DNA of 64,000 bases, taken from assembly GCA_964017235.1 (NCBI GenBank), contig OZ024940.1, positions 3,658,001-3,722,000 of the forward strand. Reading direction: 5' to 3'. Positions 21,301 through 33,300 of the stretch are shown here, piece by piece (the first letter of the stretch is position 1; each line of letters opens with the position of its first letter). A program made the position numbers and the translations under genes. The DNA comes from Sabellastarte sp. h YS-2021 (taxonomy: Eukaryota > Annelida > Polychaeta > Sabellida > Sabellidae). A model generated the notes under the pieces. It did not search any database and was not told where the DNA came from. It saw only the letters and a program-made list of their open reading frames with translations.

Positions 21301-24300
21301 CAGAGACAATCCGGACCTCTCTACAACAAGGCGAGTGGGTGTCATCAATAGATTTCAGCGACGCCTACTTCCACATTCCAATCCACTTCACATCCCGAAA
21401 ATTCCTCAGGTTCCACTTCCAGAACCAGTCGTACCAGTTTCGGGCTCTTCCCTTTGGCCTCTCAACAGCTCCCATGGAGTTCACTGCTGTGGTCAAAGAG
21501 GTCAAGTTAATGGCTCAGTCACGGGGTATAAGAATCCACCAGTACCTAGACGACTGGTTGATTCGAGCCCCTACCAAAGAATCTTGCCACCAGGGAACCC
21601 AGTCCCTCCTAGCCCTTTGCCAGGAGTTGGGCTGGATGGTAAACATGCAAAAATCAGAACTGGAACCCCAACAAGTCTTCGACTTTGTAGGCTACCAGTA
21701 CGACCTGCTCAACGGACTGGTCAGACCGACTCAAAACCGTTGGGAAGCCCTTCAACAAAAAATAACAGGGCTATTGCAGAGGAGATCTTGCCAAGTGAGA
21801 ACTTTCATGTCTCTTATAGGCCTTCTCACTGCGACAGAAAAACAGGTGACCCTAGGCAGACTGCACATGAGACCTATTCAGTGGCACCTCAAGAAACACT
21901 GGAGAGTCCCGGAATCTCTGGAAAAAGAGATCCCAATTCCGCGGTCTCTCCATCAGCACCTGCAGTGGTGGACCCAGGAGTCAAAGGTCCTAAAGGGTCA
22001 ACCCTTACACCCCCTACAACACGCAATACAAATCTTTACAGACGCCTCAAAAGAAGGCTGGGGTGCTCACTTAGGCGACTTCACAGCAAGCGGGACTTGG
22101 TCAGTGCCCGAAAGCAAATTACACATAAACTTCTTAGAGCTAAAAGCCGTGTTGTTAGCACTAAAAAGATTCCAACACTTAGTGCAAGGAAAGGTCGTCC
22201 TGATTGCCACAGACAACACCACAGTTGTGGCATACATCAACAAGGAGGGAGGTATGAGGTCAGGTTCACTTTGTGCCCTTCTCTGGCGGCTCCTATGTTG
22301 GTGCAATCTCAGACAAACAGTACTGAAGGCCAGACATATTCCGGGCCGTCTGAATGTAATTGCAGACAAGTTGTCTCGCCAGGGACAGGTCATTCAGACA
22401 GAGTGGTCCCTCCATCAGGAGATCTTCGACACCCTTTGTCGAACTTGGCATTATCCCCAAGTGGACATGTTTGCAACAAGGTACAACTGCAAACTAGTCC
22501 GGTTTGTGTCCCCAATTCCAGACCCGAAGGCCTGGTCAGTGGACGCTCTGACGCTGTCCTGGGAAAACCTGGACATGTACCTCTTTCCCCCAGTGTCTCT
22601 GATGGGGAAGGTGGTCAGCAAGCTGTCAGACCATTGGTATCACAGAGCAATCCTGATTGCTCCGGGATGGCCAAACATGCCTTGGTTTTGGGACCTAGTG
22701 GAGCTGTCGGCCATGGTTCCTCTTTGTCTTCCACACCATCCAGATCTAGTGACCCAACCTTTCAACAAGGCACGTCACAGGGATCTGACAAGCTTAAATC
22801 TCCATGCCTGGCTCCTAGAGCCCAGACCATCAAGGAGCAAGGGTTTTCTAGCCCAGTGGCGGCAAGAATTGAGGCGCCTCAAAGACGTTCAACCAGAGCA
22901 GTCTACGAGGCAAAGTGGGCCCTTTTTGTTAGATGGTGCGAAACAAGTCAGGTGGACTTCAGGAACCCATCTATAAAACAAATAGCAGATTTCCTCCTGC
23001 ATCTTTTCCAGGAGAAGAATCTCCAGCCCAGCACTATTGATGGTTACAGGTCAGCCATTTCAGACAAACTGGGAAATGCCTCGGTTAATGTTGGCAAGGA
23101 TGACAATTTGACTAGACTGTTAGACAGTTTTCACAGAGATAGACCCAAAGGGCGCCGGGGGGTTCCTGCTTGGAACCTCTCCCTGGTTTTACACCAGCTT
23201 ACAAAGGCGCCTTTTGAACCACTCAGAAAGGCTTCTCTGAAACACCTTACTTTCAAAACGGTTTTTCTCCTAGCCCTGGCTTCAGGAAAACGTAGGAGTG
23301 AGATTCACGCTTGGTTAAACAAAAATATCAGACACCAAGCTGACTGGTCCAAAGTTTCCCTCTACCCTTCACCAAGCTTCTTGGCGAAAAATCACTTGGC
23401 AAAAGAGGGACCAGAGTGCGTGGCCCCGGTGGTCATCCCGGCTTTAGCCCCCACTCTGGATAAGTCGTTACAAGAAGACAGATCCCTTTGCCCCGTTCGG
23501 GCTCTTCGCTATTACCTGGACAAAACCCAGGACCTAAGAACGGGAAAGGAGTTAGTTTTTGTTTCATTCAAACAAGGTTTTAACAAGGACATCTCTCCTG
23601 CCACTATCTCATCCTGGATCAAACAAACAGTAGTTTTGTGTTATGATCTTTCTGACCAAGATACCTTGACCCTACATCAGGTTAAGGCCCATGATGTTAG
23701 GGCATTTGCGGCCTCCAAGGCCTTTCAAGGTGGCATATCTCTGGACCAGATTCTAGCAGCATGCCACTGGAAATCCCACAACACCTTTACACAGTTTTAC
23801 CTTAAGGATGTTGCCTGGGCAGATAAGGAGCTTTTTCACTTGGGTCCTGTGGTGGCTGCCCGGCAGATCCACCACTAGTCCCCTAAGCTTCTTTGTATAT
23901 AATTTTATATAGTGTACATACTAGTTAGTTTTAGGTATAGGCTCACCTTTAGCCTCGACCTTGGCTTCTCAAAGTCTTTTACTTCAGAATAATCCTCTGG
24001 GTATAGGACTTTCCCCACTCTTCCAGGTTAACCGTGGAATTTCATTGCCTTGAACTCTTACTCTCTTCCTCCCCTCAGAGCAGTCAAAAAAGGGGGGGGG
24101 GGGGGGGCAGGTGGGTCTAGTTACCCTCGAGACTAACATGTCTCCTCAAAAGGGCTAGAACCTCACACCTAAGCACAATATAAGAGTTCTCTCTAATCCT
24201 CAGAAGGCTGCCCTCCTTCCACTGGGTAGTTATTCTAGCTATCGTCTGGTAGGTAAGATGTATTAACGCAATGAAATTGCAAATTTTAATTAGTAAATTA

Positions 24301-27300
24301 AATTTTTATTAGTTAATACCTTACCTACCAGACGGGAAATTCCCACCCAACCTTCCCCGCTTTCAGCCTTACAATTCAACCTTAGGGACAAAAAAGATGC
24401 TATGACGTCACGTCCCTCTGGCGAGTGAAGCAGGAACTAGGCCACCTGGCGAGTGGAGTGTAGTGTACCGGTCCTGCCGGGGGTGAAACCCAGGACGTCT
24501 TTTCTTTCGTTTGGCGGGACCGGCTGGCGCCGGGCTATAGCTATCGTCTGGTAGGTAAGGTATTAACTAATAAAAATTTAATTTACTAATTAAAATTTGC
24601 AATTTTGTAAGTTTTACTTGTGCAAATAAAATATTTTCATAAAGGACATTTCCACTTGCATATAATCTCAGTAATATAATTCATATAGTATGAATAGTAT
24701 ATACCAGTCTTTAAGCAACCACTAGAATACTTTCTTTTACAGCCCAGAAAAAGCCTGTTTTCACCCAGATTACATCAACACTGGATGTACAAGATTGTGC
24801 TCCCTTATTAGTACAAGTTTACAATAGGTGGGGGGGGGGTTAAACTTTATGCCCGAGGGTCAGCCCTGATCTGAACTTTGACTTTTTACATCCTAGACAT
24901 GTCCTTGGGTAATTTTCTATTACTTTTTGTACGATTTTATGTATTTCAGAATCGTGTCAATGTTCTTCAGTTTGATTCAACTTTTATAATCAGTGGAAAC
25001 TACTTGACGTCCAGTAGAAGATTAAATACTTTTTTCGATGACTCTACGTGAGTATTCTGTTACCTCTGACAAGATGGGACAATTAAGCCTTAAATTGGCG
25101 GAAATATGAAGTAAACAGGGAATTTAGGGTTCAGCCACTCCAGAGATTGGTGATACAAAAATAATGCTTTGCAAGCTGTGTGTTGATGGGTTGTCTGTGA
25201 ATATGGGGATCTTGTATCAAACATAAATTGTTTTATCTCCCCTTCCTGCAAACTGTAAATTGAATGTAATTTGTATTCAGCAATTGCCATCATTGCTGAT
25301 ATTTCTGTAAAGACACTACATAAACAATACTATATCTTCCCCTGCCAAATTCTAATTCTAATAGCACTTTTGTCAAAAGACAGATTCTAAGGCGCATCAC
25401 ACAAAAACATTGTTCAATATTCAAAAACCAGAGACATTGCAGGGGTCAGCACCGCAGAGAAAGCAGAAGGAGATTGGAAATTTAGGGTGGGTGTGCTTTT
25501 CCAAAGAGGTATGACTTCAACTTTGACCTGAAAGAGGCAAGTGAGTTTGCAGAGCGGACCTCATCAGGAAGGTCATTCCAAATCATAGGTGCGTCATACG
25601 CAAAACTGAGTCCAAAATATTTTCGAGACTTGAAAACTAAAGCAAAGTGGGGAACCTCAAGAAATATGCCATCAGATTGACTTCGACGTGTGTTATATGC
25701 ACTATGTCTGGGAATACTGAGAGGTTATGTTTGGGGTGTGTACGCTTGGCTGTCGGTTTTCATGATTATTGCACAACTAAGGAATGCATTTTCAGTGAGT
25801 GTTTATGTGAAACTGCAAATCGGGCTACTTGGCTCTCTTGGCGAAGGTTTCTGTTCTGCGAGTTCTGTCTAGTATATTGTGTGTTCGTATAATTATGTCC
25901 ACCCCACTGGGGGGTGGACATATTATTTTTGCTTTTTCCGGCGTCCAGATGCTTGGTTTCTGCTCCGTTGAAGGAAAAGTATTTATCCTATCTTTACCAA
26001 ATTTGGCATGGGAGTTTATTGGGTTAATAGCTTGCATGGGTTTGCTTTTGGTGAAGATAGCTCTATAGCTAACTCAGTAATAGCTACTTAGCTACTTTTG
26101 TGCACTTCTTTTGTTTCCGGGCATTTTAAGGAAAAATATTTGACATATCTTTACCAGATTTGGTATGAGCAATAGTTAGGTCGATAGCTTGCTTGGGATT
26201 GCTTTTAGTGATAATAGCTATATAACTGACTGAGTAATAGCTACTTAGCTACTTTGCCAAAAATGGCAAAACACAAATTTGCTTCTATCTCCTTACCCGT
26301 GTGAGATAGAGCGATTTCGTCAAAATTTTTTGATCCACAGGGTATCTGAGTAATGTACTCTTTTTAATTTTCAAACAATTTTCCCCTCCCCAAAAATGGC
26401 GGCCATTTTGAATTTTCGAATTTTTGCCAAAAATGGCAAAACACAAATTTACTTCTATCTCCTTAACCGTGCAAGATAGAGCGATTTTATCGAAATTTTT
26501 GACCCACAGGGTATACATAACTGTGCACAAACAGGAAACACTGAGGTACAGGTATGGAATATATTCGTGTATTTCTAGAAGAATTGATATATCCAGATGA
26601 AAGTAGAGCAAGCATTTGAACAAATAAAGGTTGACATCTAATCACAAGCTTTTACCTTGTGGGTAAAAGAGATGCTTGATTGTTTAGGAGAATGCTCCCT
26701 CATTTTTCTATTGGTCATAGCTAAGCAACTACTGAGGGGACTCTCGTCAATTTGGCTCATGTACACAGAAGCCCTGAGGAAAGTGTCTGAATATGGTGCA
26801 TTTCATTTTGACCAATCAATGAAGTCGCATGACAAAAAACAAATTTTTTAAGGATTGTTTATGTTCGGATGATTGCTTGAAAAGCTGCTTTTTCACATGA
26901 AATTTGGCAAGTAGATTTGTTTTATAGATGTCTCGAAATTGTTAACTTTTTCAAAGTGAGGAGATACAGAATGGCTGACTAATTAACATTTAATTAAACA
27001 TTACAATTTTTCTTAACGATGAAAATCAAAAATCCTTAATATCTCAGAAATGGTGCAAGATAGAGCAATTTCTTTTGAATTTTTTGCCCAATGGGCTGTA
27101 GCAGAATTATATGTTCAATTTTCTAAAAATATTTTTTGACCCGCTATTTTTGCAACCAATGTGAATTTCTGCGTAAAGTGCAAAAAAAAAATGCATTTGT
27201 CTGGGAAATTGTGTGACATAGAGCGACTTGGTTTGCCCAGGCCACTATTTGCAAAGTCACCTGCCTATTTTTCAGCCATTTATGACAGTCATTTCAAGTT

Positions 27301-30300
27301 TCTGCATAAAATTCAGAAATTTTGTCCCAAATTTTGGCCTTGAAGGTATGCACATAGTCATCTGCCTGTTTTTCCAAAAAAAAAAATCTCCAACCATTAT
27401 TGCTAACCATATTGAATTTTTTCGTAAAATATAAAAATATAACTTACTCGAAAACAGTGCACTTTCAGCTATACTTTCAACCCAGAGGGTTTATGCAAAG
27501 GCATCCGCCCATTATCCAAAAACATCCTTCGCCATCTTGTGGCTGCCCTCTTGAATTTTCTGTTTAAAATGCAAAAAAAAAAAAAAAAAAAAAAAAAAGA
27601 CATTTATCTAAGGATAGTTTGTTTTTTACTGTTCAAAAAACAATTGTCTTTGTTTCAGAGAGCAGAACTCCAGTATTTGGCCTACTGTTTCTTTGATTGG
27701 ATTTATAAACTCATCCAACTCACTTGTTCTGACAGTGTACTCTCCCAGCCATCAGCCATACAAACAGAATTTCTCATTGAGTCTCTCCATGGATGTTTGG
27801 AGTCCTTGCAGCTTTAATCCTGCAAAAATAACATTGCATGCAACTTTCACAGATTTGATAAATATGGTCTTTCTTTTCTTTTTTTTTTTTTTTTTTTGGC
27901 TCCTTCAGATACCTGGGTGGTGCAGGAAGAGACGTGGCTGGTGCTTTGAATGACTACATTAACAATCCCCGCAGTAATGACCGGGCCAACAATCAAAATG
28001 TGGTCATACTGTTACTCGTTGGACCATCTGATAACAAAGCCAGGTCAGTGAAAACCCAACACCAAGGCTGTGAGACATGTCAAATATTCGTTATTAATGG
28101 ACCAGCTGCACCCAGTCAGATATAACTTGGCAACCATCAATATGTCTAATTCTACTCGAACTGTTATAATGTTCTCTGCAAAGTCAAAACCTGAGTCCAA
28201 TTTCACATATCCACATGGGAGCATGAAAAGGTCAGCAGTCACTCATTCCTCCTAATTCTGTGGTATTCTGTCTGTTTTCTATGCCTCCAGTGAAAGTTTG
28301 CCTCAGTGTTACTGTAGCTTTTCTGTAACCCTTCTGCATCAAAGAATGACCATTCTATTCCTCAGTTCTGATTCTGTAGCACCACTGTAGCTGGAGGTGT
28401 GTAGCTGAGTTTTACAGTAGGTCAAGCATTCCGCATTCTCTTTTTTTCCCCCAGCCCTAGTATAAACACTCAAAAAGTCACATAGTTTTTAATTTTGGAA
28501 GACTAAGCTATTTTGGAAGATGAAAATTCTGAAGTGTCAAGTTTAGAATTAAGCCAAAACATAATACCAAAATATAGACAGTTCTTCTGTACTGTACTGA
28601 CACAGTGAGTGATGGAGCTCCTCATTGGAGTTTAAAATGCAAGAATATTTTTTTTTTTAAATAACAATTCTATGAAATTTCAGTGCCATTCAGCAGGCTC
28701 AGATCATTCACGACCGTTTGGATGACATCCTGGTAGTTGGCGTGACCTCGGCTGTGGACGTAGATGAGATACAACAGCTCACTTCCTCTCCCAGGGTGCT
28801 CAACCAGAACTACTTCCTCTTGAACGATTATTCGGAGTTGGCGGCCTTGCCAGCAATTCTTGCAACAGGACTTTGTAATAGGGACGTACCAGCACCCAGT
28901 AAGTCTGTGATTTATTTTATAGTCATCCCCTGCACCTCCGGCAGTGAGCATAAAGCTTGTGGGTGTTCCACAGCCTAAACCCATGTACAGATTTTCACCA
29001 AATTTCAGGGTATATTTACCCCAAGGGGATCTAGAACTGATTAGGTTTTGGCGGGTATCCGGCAGCAACTGTTACCATGGCAACAGTTTTAAGATTTTTG
29101 GATCTTAAAGTTTATGGGTGTTGTACAGCCTAAATCGATGCATGAATTTTCACCAAATTTTCAGGATATGTTTACCCCAAGAGGATCTAGAGCTGATAGG
29201 GTTTGGGGGGTATTTGATTACAACTGTTGCCATGGCAATACTTTTAAGATTTTGGGGTCTTAAAGTTTATGGGTGTTGCTCAGCCTAAACCCATTTTCCC
29301 CAAATGTTCAGGATATGTTTACCCCAAGAGGATTTAGAGCTGATTAGGTTTTTGGGGTATCGAGTAATAAATGTTGCTATTCTATTGAGCAGTGCTGGGA
29401 TGAGTTAACAGTAACTCCAGTGTCAAGACTGTGTATTGTATTGTTGATATGTATACTCGGTGCAATATCTTCTGGTACTACAGGACTCAAAGCTCTGTAA
29501 TGGCCATTTGTGAACGTCCCTAAGGTTCTTTAGCCTGCCACTTGGGGATAGGACCCAATGGCAGAGGACCGCTTTTGGTCAAGTGGTCATCTGAGCCACT
29601 ATGTATATGCTGTCAACAATTTACAGATATTCAATCTCTGTAACACTTTTTTTTTCATTTGCTCATTGGTATTGCAATTACATTGTAATATATGGTAACT
29701 TTTCACACATTGTAGTACATTCAGGTTCACTGGCTTACATTTTGCAAAAGTTGATACAGAGATGGTGGCTGTGTAGGGTGATGGGAGGCTGTAACACAGT
29801 ACAATTAATAATAATGTACTAACAGTTAAGCAGTGTAAACCAAAGCATGTAGTGATAATTATGTCTGGAAAACGGATATTATGATATGGACATGTCCTGG
29901 AAATTTTTTTGTAATTTCCTGTGGGAACCTAATGGCAGGATGGATGCCTATTAATAATTTTTTGTACTATTTCAGCTACCACAACAACTACAACACCAAC
30001 AACTACAACTACTCCTACAACCACCACTACTCCTACAACCTCTGTTGCTCCAACAACCACCACTGCACCAACAACCACCGCTGCTCCTACAACCACCGCT
30101 GCTCCAACAACCACCGTTGCTCCAACAACCACTGCTGCTCCAACAACCACCGTTGCTCCAACAACCACCGCTGCTCCTACCACCACCGCTGCTCCTACAA
30201 CCACCGCTGCTCCTACAACCTCCGTTGCTCCAACAACCACCACTGCACCAACAACCACCGCTGCTCCTACAACCACCGCTGCTCCAACAACCACCGCTGC

Positions 30301-33300
30301 TCCAACAACCACCGTTGCTCCAATAACCACCGCTGCTCCTACCACCACCGCTGCTCCAACAACCACCGCTGCTCCTACAACCACCGCTGCTCCAACAACC
30401 ACCGCTGGTGCAACAACCACCGCTGCTCCTACCACCACCGCTGCTCCTACAACCACCGCTGCTCCAACAACCACCGCTGCTCCAACAACCGCCGCTGCTC
30501 CAACAACCACCGCTGCACCAACAACCACCACTGCTCCAACAACCGCTACTGCTCCTACAACCACCTCTGTTCCTATAACCACCACAATGGGTGAGTAAAA
30601 TTCTTTGTATATGTATATATATCGCAATCTTGTGTCATCGTGACTTGTACAGGGAACTATGTTGCACATGCACACTGTTGTGGAAGCTTTGCTTTTGTAG
30701 ATATGAGACGCGCTTGCAGTTACTGTAGATGCTTGGCAAAAATAAGCACAAATGATTTGGAATGATTTGATCTAGTCCTGGGAAAAAAGTGGAACTCTTT
30801 GTAACTTTGATGCAAGACCTTCATGGCCAAGTACTTCATAAATTTACCATTAAATCAACTGCAGTTACAAAATCCCCATTTCAACTGCTGGAATCAAATT
30901 GGTTACCCCAGATATTAGAAGCACAAGGGCCTTGGTGGCCTAGTGGGTTGGTAAGTTTGGCATCCAATCACAGGCTGTCACCTCTGTGTGTGGGTTCGAG
31001 CCCCACAAGTGGCAAAATGCCGAGGACCTGTCTCCAATACAAGAACCTGCCTGTTGAACGGGAATTGAAACCCTAACTTTACCTGCGGAAGCCACATTGA
31101 CCCAGTAGTTGACAGTTTTTCTGTATTTAAACACCTAGCTCTCACATTAATGGTCTTGGGTACGAGTCCTGTTCATAGCAACGTCTGAGATTAACTAAAG
31201 GCTTGTCTTAATAGGACTTCAGGGATGTACAAAAAAAATGAACAAATTTTGATTTCGTTACCACTTAAACGTCAACTACTAGGATCACTTGTTGCTCCCA
31301 GTAGTTTCTTTTAACTGTTACAGTAGAACCTCTATTATCCGACCCTCTTAGGAGAGTAATAATTAGGTCGGATAATAGAAAGGTTGTATGATAGAAAGCC
31401 TAAAATAACAGGCTTAAATGGAGTTGGGAGAGTGGATTGGAGGTCGGATAATTGAAAATTTGGATAATAGAGGGTTGGATAATAGAGGTTCCACTGTACT
31501 TATGTCACCACAAGTAATGCCGCACAAATGGTTGCTACAGCTAACGAGCAGGTGGTCAGCTCTTTAGGTATTAGAGATTCTATTTAGGGGGAAAAAAGTC
31601 ACAACTAAATTTACAACTTTGACCTTTCATAGGTTTACTAAACTTGCAAGAAAACTTTGTCTTCAGATGATTTTCATAAATTTTTAAACTTTTTTTTGTG
31701 CCCTGTTTATGGTCCATATATTGAAAGGACTGACACAATGTTATGTAGTACTAATAAATCTAATATATACAATTCACAGGTTTAACTGGTGTGCCTGTTG
31801 TTACTACACATTTACATACTCGATAAGATAAAAAAATATATACATACATTCCTCCAGCTTTATTCATGGGGGCCACAGCTACCAACCATACCCATGTGAG
31901 TTTTGGTATAGCCCATAAATTCTACCAAAACACAGATAAGTTCGGTTGTAGGGACAGCGTCACAATAGTTTGACAAGCGAGATAAGTCAATTTTAGTTTA
32001 AGTGACATTGGTTATTGTTCAATGAAAATATGATTTATTTTAGAACATGTTGCATCTGTTAAGTGAATTTTGATGTTTAAATTAGATATTTGAACCAGTA
32101 TGTAGGGACATACAGTTTGTGATTTTAGACCTATTATCATGGGTAATAGGTATTTATAAATGTTCTTCCATGAAATGTGGAACACTTAGTTCTTTTTACT
32201 TTAACACCTACAACAGAAGCAACAACTACTACTGCTCCTACAACAACTGCCCAAATAAGGACCACCACTGCAATGGTCACCACAGAAGCCCCAACAACAG
32301 AGATTTTCACCACAGGTAAGCGTGGGAACATGCTGCCTATTTCTTCAAACCAAAAAGAGGCAGAGGTTTTTTTCACTAAAACTACTGACTGCCAACAACA
32401 AACCTCAATCTGTTCAGTATCTTGTAAGCATGAAGAGTCTGTTAAAAATAAGAGTACACCCTTCCGGCAAAAGTTTGATTCGCCTCATTTCCAGTTTAAG
32501 CTCTGACACACCCTAGAACTTTTAGTGTATAACTTTGCAAAAGTAGAAGGTAGTGTTTATGTTGGTTTAAATTTCTTCTGCATTAACATAATGTCTCCTT
32601 TTCACTTTTATAACTGGTACTGTGGAAAATCTCATGGTCATAAATGTAGACAAGTTCATTTTTTACTTCAACACCTGCAACAGAAGCACCTGCAACCACC
32701 ACACCTGCACTCACAACAATTCCTGCAACCACCACCCTTGCTGCAACAACTACTACTCCTACAACCACCACCACTCCCACAACTACCACTACTATAACTA
32801 CCACAACTATTCCTGCAGAATCCACCACCATTACTGCAACATCTACTGCTCCTACAACCACTACAAGTATTCCTACAGCTATCACTACTCCTGAAGCTAC
32901 TACTGCTGCCACCACTACTACAACCACCACCACTCCTACAACTACCACAACTTCTCCTACAACTACCACCACTACTCCTGCAGAAACCACTGCCATTGAT
33001 AGAACAACTACCACTCCTACAACCACCACCATCGCTGCCACCACCACATCCACTGCTTTGTCATCAACCACGGGAAACCCTGCAACCATGGTTCCAACCA
33101 CAGGTAAGCTGGTGCACATGAACTCTTTCTCCCACCCTCCAATTAGCATTCTTATTTCTGTAAAATATGTTCCCACATATACCTTCCTTGAATCCATCAA
33201 AACAATTTAGCAATGCACTATGCTCTTTAAACCTTAGTTTCACTTGCTCTTCTTCTGCAGTTGTTTTTCCGTTTTTTGTTGTACCACTTTCTAATTTTAC

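Larger units (their letters stand above)
18413..24605 (+). mobile_element. complete DIRS-type retrotransposon, copy 2, in intron 1 of gene B
   Basis: A full 6.2-kb element: left inverted terminal repeat (18413-18600), gag, overlapping RT/RNase H/Dam-like and recombinase frames, internal complementary region (24237-24334) and right terminal repeat (24389-24605). All frames are open. The internal region, read in reverse, joins the right end (TTTGCAATTT) to the left start (TTTCATTGCG), sharing one TTT. The host flanks read GGTTAG, TTT, TGTAAG, as expected for recombinase-mediated insertion at a trinucleotide without a target duplication. Orientation is sense to gene B. Confidence 0.93.

Noticed and set aside
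29929..30675. 248-codon minus-strand frame rich in Val, Gly and Ala over the mucin exon
   Set aside because: It is the complement of the ACC/GCT/CCA repeat; the plus-strand reading has matched splice sites and phases.
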